NCBI GenBank assembly: GCA_963924555.1
Contig: OZ004586.1
Coordinates: forward strand, 2,500,501 to 2,564,500
Direction of reading: 5' to 3'
Length of the DNA: 64,000 nt
From: Crambe crambe
Lineage: Eukaryota; Porifera; Demospongiae; Poecilosclerida; Crambeidae
Shown: positions 49,401-61,197 of the stretch, one piece after another
Layout of the letters: each line of letters starts with the position of its first letter
Numbering within the stretch: the stretch's first letter is position 1
Translations under genes and position numbers: made by a program
The notes under the pieces: generated by a model
Told to the model about the DNA's origin: nothing
Database searches by the model: none
Seen by the model: only the letters and a program-made list of their open reading frames with translations

Positions 49401-51424
49401 TTGGGACAGTGATCATGAAAATGGTAAGGATATGGTACATCTTTCACAAGCCACTGTCAACAACTTCAAAGAAGGTACGTAAATGAGTCTGTAACTATTA
49501 TAGTTATAGTTTCTGGTATCGCTTGTCAAAAACCCTAATCACAAGCTTGATGTAGCTACATCTTCATAAAGGCAGTTTGTAACTCAGCATACATCTACAT
49601 AATAATTCAAATTACCAATACTACTAGCTAACACCTTTTCATATGGCATTATGACTCTAATTTCATTATTATTATTTTTGAATTGACAGACCATTCATGA
49701 CTGGATGCTGGCAATCGGAATCGTCATTCTAATATTAATTGAATTTATCATCTCAACAGTCTACACAATTGTGTACAAGGATCTCTACTTTGCCACTCTT
49801 ATTCCCAATGGCCCTGATGAAGTTATTGGGGTGAGTACATAAGTACCACAATATCAATACGTAGCCTTGTCCCCAGGCCCTCTCTACATACTGAATTGGA
49901 GGGCCTGGTATGCAAAAGTTACGGAAGTGATGTCAAAAACTGTATTCGTCGTAGATGTATCGCCATTGGCCAGAAGGTCGCATTGCCATAATGTCGTTAC
50001 ATAGAACACATACTTGTTAGGTAAAACTAGTCATCATTGAAATATAACCCAACAGTTTTGCAAAAATACAGTGTCATTTCGACAGAACTGAGCAAGTTTG
50101 TTAAATAACAATTTCATTTTTGCAATGTAGCTGCTATGTATATAGTTCAGTGATACCAGAAGTTTAGCAGTGTACCTGCTATGAGTGATACCAGAAGTTT
50201 TTTTGGAGTATAGCTAGAATAACGTTAGTGATGAACTCTATGGACTTAGCTGAAATCATTTATGATCCGGCCCTCCCTCCCTCCCTCCCCCCCCCCCCCC
50301 CCCCCCCCCCCGGGCATTGCTGGCTCAATACCTATCTTCAGCCACTCTCTATCTTCAGTCTCACTAAAAAATTGCTTATGTGATAGATTTGTATAAGTAA
50401 CTACCTACCTAGGTCTATTTATACTGAGTACAGTAGATGAAATTTTTGTCAATTTATAGCCTCTTATACAATTTTCACAGATTCTTGGAATTATTAAACA
50501 GCACCGACGTTTCGTCATTGAAATAGAATCTCCACGGACTACCATTCTCTCTGCTCTCCAGGTCTTTTTTCTGCTCGTAGCACTCCTGTTAGCTTTTTGC
50601 ACAAACAATGTGAAAGTAAAAGGCCTGGATGATTCCCATTATGTGAAAGCAGCTGTCTATTTTGGGACCACAATATTCGTTGTATATTTCATTACTAGTT
50701 TCGGATCCACCACCTTATATTTGAACACAGAAGCAGCACTGATCGGTTCTCTTTTCTTCATTGGTGTGACTGTGATTCTTCTACTAACATACATCCCCAA
50801 GGTAATGAGATTTATCTATTGTTGTTATGGGTAATTTGTTGTTGTTATGTGTTTTGTTTTTGTTGTTGTTGTTGTTGTTGTTGTTGCTGTTGCTGCTGCT
50901 GCTACCATATTCCATTATTTTAGATGGTGCTCCTCTATAAGGATCCAGACTGTCAAACACTTTTCCAGACCATGGGACCTCCTACTGAATTCACATCTTC
51001 GGAGATGAGACCAAACATATCCAGAGGTTCCACCATAAGTTCACTCAGGAATGGCCCAGTGAAAAATGGAGGTAAAAATTTTCATCGAAGGGCAACCTGC
51101 AGTGCTCTCCCGAGTAAGGAAGTGGAGAAGATGAGGCTGAAGAAAAAAACATCCTATAGCAGTATCATAGTGAACAGTCATAAGGTTACTAATTATTACT
51201 GAGGGAAGGTACAGCTAGCTCAGAAATTTTTTGCAAACAAATTTCATAGAGGAAGGGTAGAAGTTTACAGCTAATGACTCTCCCTGTACTCCATCATAAG
51301 AACACTCTGACTCCCTATTATTCTAGCCTTAGCTATAGTATAGTCCTCTTCATTGTTTATACTATTATTATTCTTATAGGATTGTACAGATAGTGCTCCA
51401 GTTTGCACAATTCCAGAAGAGTAA
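43469..51424 (+). CDS. Gene E: GABA-B-like class C GPCR, about 874 aa
   Basis: Exons: 43469-43777, 45468-45605, 46010-46165, 46725-46820, 46874-46939, 47012-47227, 47294-47435, 47737-47897, 47963-48044, 48101-48202, 48339-48486, 48915-49041, 49361-49474, 49690-49830, 50481-50801, 50924-51184, 51380-51424. Frame open, all GT-AG. Strong signal peptide (CLAVFFVLILLLPARGG), VFT domain, seven TM helices (about residues 490-773), tail with RRAT site. Paralog of D by sequence and by the shared three-codon deletion in exon 4, but it keeps the exon 5 tyrosine (SMYQPQAREV). Exon 17 has only 14 codons before TAA, against 26 in D, ending TIPEE. Very likely functional; ligand unknown. Confidence 0.9.
44741..44891. 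repeat. 'TGGAACCTC' family repeat, nearly full length (gene E intron 1)
   Basis: The clearest copy: CAGTGAAACCTCCAATAAAGG at the left, AAGAGGTTCCATTG at the right, with GACAAACCTCTCAACGAAAG, AAAGTACCTTTGTGTAC, ATAACCTCCAAAAGG and GGATCCCAAGTGTGTCTATT inside. About 150 bp with imperfect inverted ends. Confidence 0.75.
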
Positions 51425-52016
51425 ACAGAGCTACAGTTAGCTATAGGCTTAGAGCTAGGTATGCATTGAATAGTGTTGTTGTTGCTTTTGTTTTTGTTGT
51501 TATCATTGTCATCATTCAATCATCATCCCAAAAAACGGTCTATTTACACGTTACCTGGATGCACTGTCCACTATAATTATTATGCTCAAACTGTAGATGT
51601 AATGATCAAGGTTTTTAAAATCTGGTATCTAGAGGAGGGGGCAAAGGTGGCTGAAACCCCACCCTCAACTATGATAACCACCCCCGAACCACGAGACCAA
51701 ACCAGACCAGGACAAACGTCATCATAGCTACATTATCATATGATACCTAGTGAGTAGAAATCAAATATTAGACACATTCGTTGTGGCCGTGGTCTGGTGG
51801 GATAAATATCTGTCCTCAGTGTGTCCTTTTTCTCCACTGTTTTCACATAATTATAGATAAGACTATGCGCTAATTTCACGCCTGCGCGTAATCACCTGCT
51901 TCCATTTCCGGCCATTTGAACCCCAACAGTGAAGCGTGCTGCCGCCATACACCATAGTTGTAGCTTGATAGAATAATCGTAGTTAATTTCAAGAGCACTA
52001 GTTACTGGGCGTGAAT
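51425..52016. other. E-F intergenic region and gene F promoter
   Basis: Contains a short relic of exon 1 (51550-51600, TTACCTGGATGCACTGTCCACTATA then CTCAAACTGTAGATGTA) and, at 51895-51960, the promoter block shared with gene E (CATTTCCGGCCAT with GTGAAGCGTGCTGCCGCCAT). The stretch 51601-51890 shows no gene. Confidence 0.65.
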
Positions 52017-55000
52017 ATGCCAAGAATGGTGGTACTATCACATTTATGTCTAGCAGTTTTCTTTGTTTTGATCCTGCTCTTGCCTGCAAGAGGTGGCAAC
52101 AATGTCTACAAGCAGATCTATCCTCCAGTTAGTGACAGTTTACTGAGCAGTCAAGACTACTGTGACCCAGACAGCAATCAGACCTGTCCACTTTTCATTG
52201 CTTTCTTGAGCTCCTTTGGAGGAATTTATAAGAGCAATGGAGGAATTCCAGGTGTGCAGATAGCACTGGACGAGATCAACAGAGACTCTTCTATATTACC
52301 TGGGTACTCTCTCCACTATACTCTCAAAGATTCAAATGTAAGTTCTTTAAGCTTGTAGCTATGTTCAAGGTGCTAGCTAGTTACATTATAATCAGCCTTT
52401 ATACGTGTGCATCTCTTAACTCTTAAACCATCCTCTTTCCTTCCTGTTGTGTAACTTGAAGGAAATTGTCAACACCACAGTACCTTTGACCAGCTAGTGT
52501 GGCTTCGATGTATAATTGTAGCTATGTTGGTACTTGCATGCTGAACCTGATAGGAGTTTTTTCCCCCATTTCGTTTTAGCTATTGTGAGTCCATGCAAAT
52601 GTAACAGCGTTACAGCACAATCATTGCACTTCTATGAGTCTGATCACATCTTAGCACGTGAATAACTGGAGCTTGCATGCATGCTTACTTGCTATCAAGT
52701 CAAGCTGAGCTGATTGCGAGACACAGGTCTAATGGGTAGCTAAATCCTGCTACAGATTCATGCTTTTGTTTGTATGATATTTATTAGACAAGAGGCAATT
52801 GTGCATGCAAGACGTCACACAGATAAACGATTCCCTTAATATAAATTTTGTTATGAGATGGATGGAATGTACATAGGACCACTTGTATAGTCAAGTCGTC
52901 ATGCATGTGGTTAAGAGGATTGCAGTTTGTGTATGGGTGTCCTATGGAACCATTGACAGTGGGAGTGTGAGGTAAACACTCTATTATTTTATTGTGGTAA
53001 ATACTATTAGTTTTAAAGTGGTTATAAGAGTGGTTGGAATGTACACTCAATCAATCCCCTGCATGTTGATTTTATGGGGGAGTACTAGTACAGCAGATTG
53101 CAGTGATCTTGCAACATGAAATCCAGAACAGCAAAACCAAAATTTACATAGCCTCCTTTCAAACGACTCTGGAGTTGGGCTACTTGAAAGGAGGCTATGT
53201 AAATTTTGGTTTTGCAGTTTTGGATTTCCTGTTGCAAGATTACTGCAATCTGCTGTACTGTGGCTGATGGTAAGATTCTGAGGTGAGTCCCATGCAACCA
53301 CATTCATGTAGAATCCACTCCAATAAGCTAGAGATGGAAAATGTGAGTCCTCCTCAGTCTAAACACTAGGATCAGCTGCATAAAAAGATTTATCGTCCAT
53401 TTTAACAATAAAGGCTAGGTTATTCATTTATTATAATTATGTGTACATTAAATTATTATAAACTTGAGTGCATATGATTTTTATCGTGATGGTGCAGTGT
53501 AGTAGACAAGTTGCCCTTTCATCACTCCATACTCAGATGTTCCAACCCCCTACCAAGTTGGGGGTCATAGGTTCAGGGTGCTCCAGGGCAACAGAAGCAA
53601 CAGCTGAATCTGCTCATTTCTTCAACTTGACTCAGGTGAGTAAGACAGTGATGAGGATACTGACCGGTAGCTATCTTTATAAATAAACTGCACGCATTGG
53701 TGTGAATGGCACACCTGGCAGCAATTAAGTTGCACCTTGTGTATAAATAATATCCCATCCACACTCAGACTAAAAAAAATTAAAATTAAAACTATTTAGG
53801 ACACTTCTCTTCTAGTCCCATGAATCCATCCATGATTTCCCTCTAGACTGTATGCCCGAAAAATCAGTATGCTTTTTCCTAATCCCATAACTCTTCATAC
53901 CATGCAGCTATCATGTTTTCCACCTCTGCCCTCTTTTTCAAGCCGAGATGTGCACAAGTCCACTTTCCAGCTGCTCTCCTCAGAGACTAATCTGGCCTAC
54001 GGATACTTTGGAATTGTGAAGGAGTTTGGATGGAAAAGAGTGGCCATCTTTACTCAGGACAAGAAAGCCTTCACTCAAGTAAGCTTTACAAATAGCCCTT
54101 TATCTTCACACTTTTGTGCCTCATTGCCATATAGGAATGTGTATTTCCAACAGGAGAATCACAGTTCCTGTTGTGTATATTAATGTGGAGGTGGTGGCAT
54201 TTGCTAAATCAACAAATTATAGATCCCATAAGGCGGACATCCAGTAATTGTTTACATCATTATTATAGCAGCTGTTAATATAGAATGTTGACTGGAATAC
54301 AATCTAGTTAAACACGAGATCCAAAGTCCAGACAGGAATGGACTATGTACATAGACAGAATGCAAGTGTACAGTTTCTAGATGTCACTTTAGGCTAGATA
54401 TCACTTTTAGATGTGAATCCAAGATCCAAAGAGTCCAGATCATTTTAGCTAAACGAAGATCTAGCCCAAAAAGAACTGCATGATCATAGACTATGTTCTG
54501 ATGAACAACAATACATAATATTAACAACTGTAACACTTCCTGTCATATGAATGCAAGTTCGTGGTTTAGTACTTATCCAGTTGGGAAGAGAAGTGTCCAT
54601 ATGTATTTAAAACTAGCATAATTTATGGATGCTAACTGCATGATGAGTAGGGAGATATCCTAATGTGTCTAGTCATGACACAGGTGTTTTTCTTGGAGAT
54701 GTATAAAAATGATCATGTCTAGACCAACTCATGTTTTACAATGATAGGGTTACTTTTCTCGGAGGTCTATTCTCGCATAGTATTCGTGTGTGAACAACTT
54801 TCACTATCAATGATCAGTGAAAGTTGTTCACACAACAGAAGTCATGCATGGGAAGGCCCAAGTGTAGTGACATTCTATGTGTAGCTAGGAATTCTATAAT
54901 ATTGTATAGTAAAATTTCGTGGGGCAAATTTTTGTGGAACGTATGGTTGTTTTTTTTTTACAATAAGGGAATTTGTGTGAAACACTGCATAACCACAAAA

Positions 55001-58000
55001 TTTACCCCACGAAATTTTGCACTATTATTATGGTACGTAATGGTACAGTCTGTAAAATAAATTTTTGTATTCGTAGTCACTTACAAAAATTAATCACACA
55101 AAAATGAATGAAAATCATCACTTGGGAAACTTCCCAATTAGTGATGTCATGTGTGAGGCATTGATCTAGAGGTAGTGCGGCCCAAGTACCAGTGTTTCCC
55201 ACAGCACCCACTGCAAGGCCAATCAGTAATGGCACACCAATTCCTAGACAGAAGTTAATTTTAGTTGGCAATGACCAGCAATTACTATAATTAGCCAATT
55301 ATCCAACTTACTTATTCTGAAATGAGTCTAAACTAAACTATGCACCCACTAATTACAGAACCCTGGCCTAGTGATAAAGTTGGCTGTTATAATCATTCTG
55401 CACAGGTTTCTGGTGTCTTCATTAAGCAGCTGCAATCTGTGAACATCAGCTACAGAGAAACTTTATTCCTTACAGCAAGAAGTATGGATTCTCTCAATGA
55501 TGGACTATTTGTACGTGAGATCTAAATAACACAACAATGACAACAAAACAATGATAAAAAACAACAACAGTGACAAAAAACAACAACAATGACAACAAAA
55601 CAACAACAATGACAAAAACAATGACAACAAAACGATAATATAGCAACAACAATAACAACAACAAAATAACTGACAACAACTAACTAAATTATTAATGACA
55701 TTAGCATGATGCTTTCTTGCTTACACTGAAAATTGAATTTTAGAATCAGAGTGGACACATGGCTCGTGTTTTCTTTCTCTCAATGTATCCATCTCTAGCA
55801 AGACAAGTTTTGTGCAAGGTAATGATGAACAGTTAGTGCTACAACAAGCAGTACAACCAGCTATAACAATATAATGACAAGTGCTACAACCAGTTATAAC
55901 AATATAATGACAAGTGCTACAACCAGTTATAACAGTGTCCATTTTAGGCTTACCAGAAAAGAGTGTACTACCCTTGCTACCAGTTCATCATACCTGGGTG
56001 GTATGGTGAGAGATGGTGGGTTGGAGACAATGCAACACAAAGGAATCTGATGGAGAAGTATCAGTGCTCTGTAGCCAACAGGGAACAAGTGCTGGCATAT
56101 TCCTTGACCGTGTTTCAAGACGAGTTCCTGAAGAATAACTCCACAGTAGCTGACAGTGGAAATGCAAGTTTTAATCATCATAGCTCATTGTATTAGCTAT
56201 TGAAGAACGAATTAAATCACTAGCATGTGGCTATTAATATTCTAGTTGATGTATTATTATTACCTTGTAACATCAGATTGTAATACTTTCTTCTTTCCCC
56301 CCCCCCCCCCCCCCCCCCATACCCCTATAATTAATATATAGAATGGTACAGGGTTTTATGAAGAATATAATCGTTTAATAAACTCATCATTCAACCTGGA
56401 ACCAACCATATATGCTCAGCAATGCTATGATGCTACTTGGACCTATGCTAGAGCTCTCAATAAAACATTGACAGGTATCCTATGCTGTGAGGACATTGAC
56501 AATAGCTGTATAAGGGAAAAAATGTTTCTACAGATTTGAGAGAAAATGAAACACTTCGTAAGTCGCTACACCAGTTTAATTCTGGATTGGACCCAAGAGA
56601 GAGATTCAATCTACAACATTTCACCTACAACAACTCAGCCATGCTCAGTCTAATGATAGACAACATTGCCAACACAGACTTCCTTGGATTAACGGTGAGT
56701 TATGAATTCAAATTAGCTATATTTAGCTCAGTAAAATTAATGATGACTTTAGGGTAACATCAGATTTGACAATAATGGAACAAAAAGAGTTCAGAATGTT
56801 ATCATAAGACAGTATAGGAACACATCTGAAAATGGTAAGACTACAACTGCACAAGCAGTAAAACTTAATTCTGTGAACATAAGGCCACTATTGGTTGATT
56901 ACAAGTTTCTCATACCCCACCCGCATTAGTTTACTCTACCTACAGGATTTGGCCATTATAATTGAATTTCTGTATAGCATCACTTCTAATTATATCAACT
57001 CCTGTGGTTTTTCCAAGAAAATGACTGAAGAACTATCAAAATAATGACATAATGGCTTATATTATGCCGCCCGCCAGCATCAGTCTGAACAAAACCATCT
57101 GATGAAAAACTTATGATCAACAAATAGTGTCCTAATCATGTACGTAATACTGTAGGGAATTTAGAGATGGTGGATGTTGCAGATGTTGATTTCAGCAACA
57201 CTAGCAATCTCCTATTTTCATACAAAGAAGGATTTAGTAGAAACACTCTATGGCCACGTAAGTGTGGAAAATCTAAACTTTGTGGCTTTGAATCATTTTC
57301 TCGTGTTTATACAGATGGAATGATTCCATATGACGGTGTGCCGGAGATGGCTGTGGCCACAGTACACATCAGCATTAGTGTCATTTTTGGCTTGCTAGCA
57401 AGTGTGGGCATTGCATTCGCTCTGATTTGTCTCATCTTCAATTTCTACTTCAGAAATACATTGTATGTCCTATAGCTAGTACTAATAATTACCCTTTACC
57501 AACTGAGGGAGAAGGTAGCCTTGAACTTTTTTCGTGGGGCTTTTCTTCCACCCCAATGAAAAAATGAGGCCTCGGTAAAAGAGCTACCATGATACTAGGC
57601 TGTGTTGTAGGCATTCTTACATATGTATGTAGCAAATTCCAGAAGAGTTTGTTGGCCATAAATTTCCTTAGTTGGATGGAGATGGTTGGAACAACCACTG
57701 ACCAATACTGTCATCTTTAATTAAGACAGAATCCTATCACCTGTGGAGACCATTATAATACACTTTGACTAGCTAGTAATAATAAAATGATTAGTTTACC
57801 CTGACATTAATTTTTTTTTCTTTTCAGGTTGATGAAACTAAGTAGCAAGAACTTGAACTATCTGATTGGAATAGGAGCCATCATGTTGTATGTTAGTGTG
57901 TTCTTCATTGTAACTCCTGTGACTGATGGTCGAGTATATGTCATATTTTCAAACGTAAGTTGAGGGCCGGCAGGGTTTCATCTAGGAATTTCACCTTGGG

Positions 58001-60257
58001 GGGGAAGTTCACCAATCGTATGGTGATAGGCCACAGCAAGGGGGAGGGTGCGGGAGGGGAATGTGCCCCTTCCCATGCGAAGCGTGAAGTGCGAAGCCAA
58101 AAATGCTTACTACTCTAAAGTATCCCAAATTGGTCCTTAATTACTCCCTTTGGTGACTACATGTAACATCCTGTGGTTACCAAAGGGAGTAGTTTGGGGG
58201 GGGAAGCTTCCCCCCTGCACCCCCAGTAGATGAAACCCTGGCCGGGGAAGAAGGGGGAGGGGAAGGAAGAGCCAGGGAAGTGGGAGGGGGAGGGAAAGAG
58301 AGGGGAAGGGAGGGGTATAGTTAGCTATAACTGTATTGTGCACTGTACTCCGCACAGATTGTCCTGTGGCTTGAGGCAATAGGGTACTCTCTTTGTTTTG
58401 GAACAGTCATTATGAAAATGACAAGAATATGCTACATCTTTTACAGGCCACTTAACACATCTTCAAAAAAGGTAAAATTAATAATTGTTGTGGCTGTTAG
58501 ACCCTTTACCCATTACATATCATACAATAGGTTTTATCCATGAAGATCTTTACCACAATATCAATAATTGCATTGATAACCTTTACCATGTATGACCGGA
58601 TCTAGTAGAAGGGTCTAGGCTGTACTAAACAAACCATCATGCATGGAACCAAATGAATTATCTATTCAAAAGCTCTAGACCCTTTACCGGGTTTATCCAT
58701 GACATTATAATGTATACATCAATTTTCATGGTAATTACAGAAGGTCCAGGACTGGATGCTGGCTCTGGGTGTTCTCGTCTTGGTTTTCATTCACGTTCTC
58801 ATTCTCATTTCGTTTATCATTGCGGATCAAAATAACTTCAATACACACCTTATTCCAAGTTTAGAGAACTCAAGAGAAGAGAAAGGGGTAAGTGTATCAA
58901 ACATTATTATCATCATTGCTGTTGTTGTTGTCATTGTTGTTGTGGTGGTGGTGTTGTTATTATTGTTATTGTTGCAATTGTTATTGTGTTGTAGCTAATC
59001 CCACTGTATTCCTATTAAGTTCCTTTTCCACGTTCGTAGGTACGCAAAATTATCCAGTTAAATTTTGTCCACATCTATGAAACAGATGCTCTGAATATAA
59101 CTTATACCATTATATTGAGTATCGAAGTCTTCCTCCAAATCGTGGCTCTCATTCTGGCCTTTAGGATCAGAAGTGTCAAAGTGAAAGGCCTTGATGATTC
59201 CCTCTATATTGTCACTTCGATTAACATAACTAGTATAATCATAATCACAACATTGGTGGTGAATATAACACTTGCTTCTCTCTTGAACGCGATTAAAGCA
59301 CTGGTGTCCAGTGGATACATTATTGCTGTCACTTCAACTCTTCTACTGATGTTTGTACCCAAGGTAGCTAGCATATTATTATGTATGGGAGGAGGGAAGC
59401 TCCAGTTAATTAATTTTTCCCACTTTTTGGAAGAAGGAGGATTAGGGGCAGCTCCAAGTGCTAAGAAACGTGTGGAAATAATTATGTGATTGTGCTTCCT
59501 TAGATGGTTTGCCTTTATCGGGATCCAAGAGGTGAAAATCTATTTGAGAGCATAGCCCCTCCCACTGAGATTACCGGAGAGAGGAAACTGAGTTGCAGAG
59601 GATCAACCTTCAAAGGTTCGAAGGAAAAGAAAAGTGATCTCAATCGAAGAAAAACCGTCAGTGCATCAGTGTTACCTGATGGGACAAAAGATGACAAACC
59701 AGAAAAGAGATTGATCAGATTTGCAACAATATCCCCCATTGTACACTGTTATCAGGTCAGCCTGAAGTCCTATTATAAAAACTAGTTACCTTTCTTTTTC
59801 CAAGCCTTAACCCTGGAGAGGAACTTCCATTAATAATAATAAGGTACACTCTGAAAGGAGACGAACCTCTGACCACTGAATAGAATGATATTCAGTGGAA
59901 TGATGGACACTCTGACCACTGAAGAGAATGTATTCAGTGACACTTGGGGACCCAGCATTTTATCCTTTATAGAGAGGTTATCCTCTTTTGGAGGTAGTTT
60001 CCAAGGAACTTTTAAAGATTTTTCTTTGTTGTTGAGAGGTTTGTCCTCCTTCAGAAGTTCAGAGTGTCCTTTATCAGAGGTATAGTTTTGAGAAAATTAT
60101 TTATGCTATTTCTAATTATTTTTGTGTCTAGAATGGTGCTCCAATTGTTGACACTCCAATCACTAATACTCCAGTAAAAGAAGACGTCAGTAGTATTTCA
60201 GTCTCAGAGGAGAAGAGCATAAGCACTGACACCACCACTGTCAGCACTGAAGTATAG
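52017..60257 (+). CDS. Gene F: GABA-B-like class C GPCR, about 913 aa
   Basis: Exons: 52017-52337, 53498-53635, 53908-54078, 55406-55510, 55744-55818, 55948-56163, 56342-56474, 56534-56694, 56753-56834, 57156-57257, 57315-57462, 57828-57954, 58358-58471, 58741-58887, 59040-59363, 59504-59755, 60132-60257. Start could be the ATG at 52026, which matches the start of E. Frame open; signal peptide (CLAVFFVLILLLPARGG), VFT, TM1-7 (about 502-788), tail 789-913. Exon 5 has three extra codons, exon 7 lacks three, and the exon 6 donor is GC (56164). Exons 1-2 and 6-9 resemble C-E, while exons 15-16 are nearer to B. The tail has an RRKT site and ends STEV, a class I PDZ-ligand form. Very likely functional. 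Confidence 0.9.
53088..53258. repeat. Hairpin, two 75-bp arms, in gene F intron 1
   Basis: Arms 53088-53162 and 53184-53258 are near-perfect reverse complements around a 21-bp loop. It lies in the intron before exon 2. The minus- and plus-strand frames over it are symmetric by-products. Confidence 0.9.
54906..55026. repeat. MITE, second copy of the AAATTTCGTGGGG family
   Basis: Left TATAGTAAAATTTCGTGGGGC and right TTTACCCCACGAAATTTTGC are inverted repeats around a T/A-rich centre. Same family as 40361-40509. Confidence 0.75.
55082..55240 (-). other. Exon-like open stretch antisense in gene F intron 3
   Basis: On the minus strand a pyrimidine-leaning acceptor (ACTTCTGTCTAG) near 55240 leads into an open segment of about 52 codons that ends in TTTTTG followed by GTAAGTG near 55082. 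The peptide has two hydrophobic stretches (GVPLLIGLAVGAVG and VMIFIHFCVI) separated by a loop with a cysteine, as in a TM4-loop-TM5 segment of a multi-pass protein. I do not recognise the family and found no companion exons, so a chance frame or a nested-gene remnant are both possible. Confidence 0.25.
55533..55682. repeat. Degenerate (ACA/ATGACA)n tract in gene F intron 4
   Basis: AACAACAATGACA-type low-complexity repeat. Minus-strand Val/Leu/Ile-rich frames here are artefacts of the repeat. Confidence 0.9.
57963..58245. repeat. Inverted-repeat element in gene F intron 12
   Basis: GCCGGCAGGGTTTCATCTAGG pairs with AGTAGATGAAACCCTGGCCGG. Inside it a second pair, TACTCCCTTTGGTGACTAC and TGGTTACCAAAGGGAGTA, forms another hairpin at 58140-58190. 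GC-rich compared with the surroundings. Confidence 0.7.
59815..60085. repeat. 'TGGAACCTC' family sequence, rearranged, in gene F intron 16
   Basis: Contains GGAACTTCCATTAATAATAAT, GGTACACTCTGAAAGGAG, an inner duplication of ACTCTGACCACTGAA around 59867-59930, and reversed family phrases GTTATCCTCTTTTGGAGG and GTCCTTTATCAGAGG. Confidence 0.6.
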
Positions 60258-60492
60258 CTACAAATCTACAGTCACTTTGGGACAACCTCATTCTCATCAA
60301 AATCCCCAGGGCAAAGTCGTATATTTTGTGTCTAGCTATAGACCACTAGTTATGTATTATCAGTCATGTTTTATTACTCAGTCTGTCAGTCACAGAGAGT
60401 TTCATTAAATTTTACGTAAGCACTTCATTAATTATTAATTTGCACAAATTTATTGCGCATGCGCATATAATTTTGCTCGGGGAATTGGAATA

Positions 60493-61148
60493 CCGTAATC
60501 GTATAAATTTTCGATGGGGTTTTATTTTCGTTTTTTTCGTAGTCCATCAGAATCCTCGAAAATAAACGGAAGTCTTAGTACTATGACGTCATATATGACG
60601 ACGATGCGCATGCGTGTGCGATGCGATATCGATACTGAGGTTTTCAGGTTGGTTGACACAAAATTTGCCAACAGTGCAGAATTAAATTCGTGCTCGCAAA
60701 ATTTAAGAGCATTGCATTTGTATGACAGTATTTTTTGCTCGCTTGAATTTATCTTGCACATGTGCAAATTCTACTGGTCAACCAACCTGAAAACCTCTGT
60801 AGCAGCTGGAAAAAAAACCTGGAGCAGATAGTCTGTGAGACGAAAGTATCATGCTTCATTACCGGGATCATGGCCGTTACCTGTCTCTCTTCTACAACGA
60901 AGCGTCTCGCCTTCCGTAGCAGTCTAGATTTTAGTCTGGCGTCGCCAGCCTAGCCTTCTTTTGGGGGGACTATCTAGATTTCTCTGTAGTAGCCACGAAT
61001 ATAGACTCGGCCCCAGCAGCAGGCAATGATATAGCTATTATGCGCATGCATTATTTTCCATGTGCTTGCTACGAAAATTAGACCTGCGGAAATTTTTTAT
61101 TATAGGAACAGCTCCGGAAATCACGAAATTTTAAACCTCCGATTACGG
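60493..61148. mobile_element. TA-flanked TIR element (MITE), copy 2, upstream of gene G
   Basis: Inverted relative to the copy at 19346-19859 and alignable with it over its whole length except for a nested insertion (60635-60799). The left end is CCGTAATCGTATAAATTTTCG, with TA at 60491-60492; the right end CCTCCGATTACGG has lost about 12 bp of the repeat and is followed by TA (61149-61150). It carries the palindrome TGACGTCA near 60584. It ends 49 bp before the gene G start codon, so it makes up most of that gene's proximal upstream region. Confidence 0.85.
60635..60799. mobile_element. Nested 165-bp MITE with 23-bp TIRs
   Basis: CTGAGGTTTTCAGGTTGGTTGAC at 60635-60657 and its reverse complement (one mismatch) at 60777-60799, with a TA target duplication at 60633-60634 and 60800-60801. 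The uninterrupted site is present in copy 1 of the host element (CGATAGCAGC in reverse orientation), which proves the insertion. It is younger than the element around it. Confidence 0.9.
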
Positions 61149-61197
61149 TAATTATTGATTTTCGCTAGAAGAAGCAATTCTTGAGTACCAAATAATT

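Larger units (their letters stand above)
60258..61197. other. F-G intergenic region
   Basis: About 235 bp of gene F 3' flank with no clear feature, then the MITE at 60493-61148, then 49 bp of 5' flank of gene G. The frame that starts near 60840 and reads through CTGGCGTCGCCAG-containing repeat sequence is MITE-derived, and its twin is on the minus strand near 19640. Confidence 0.7.

Noticed and set aside
55494-55679. Val/Leu/Ile-rich minus-strand peptide
   Set aside because: Produced by an ACA/AAC low-complexity repeat.
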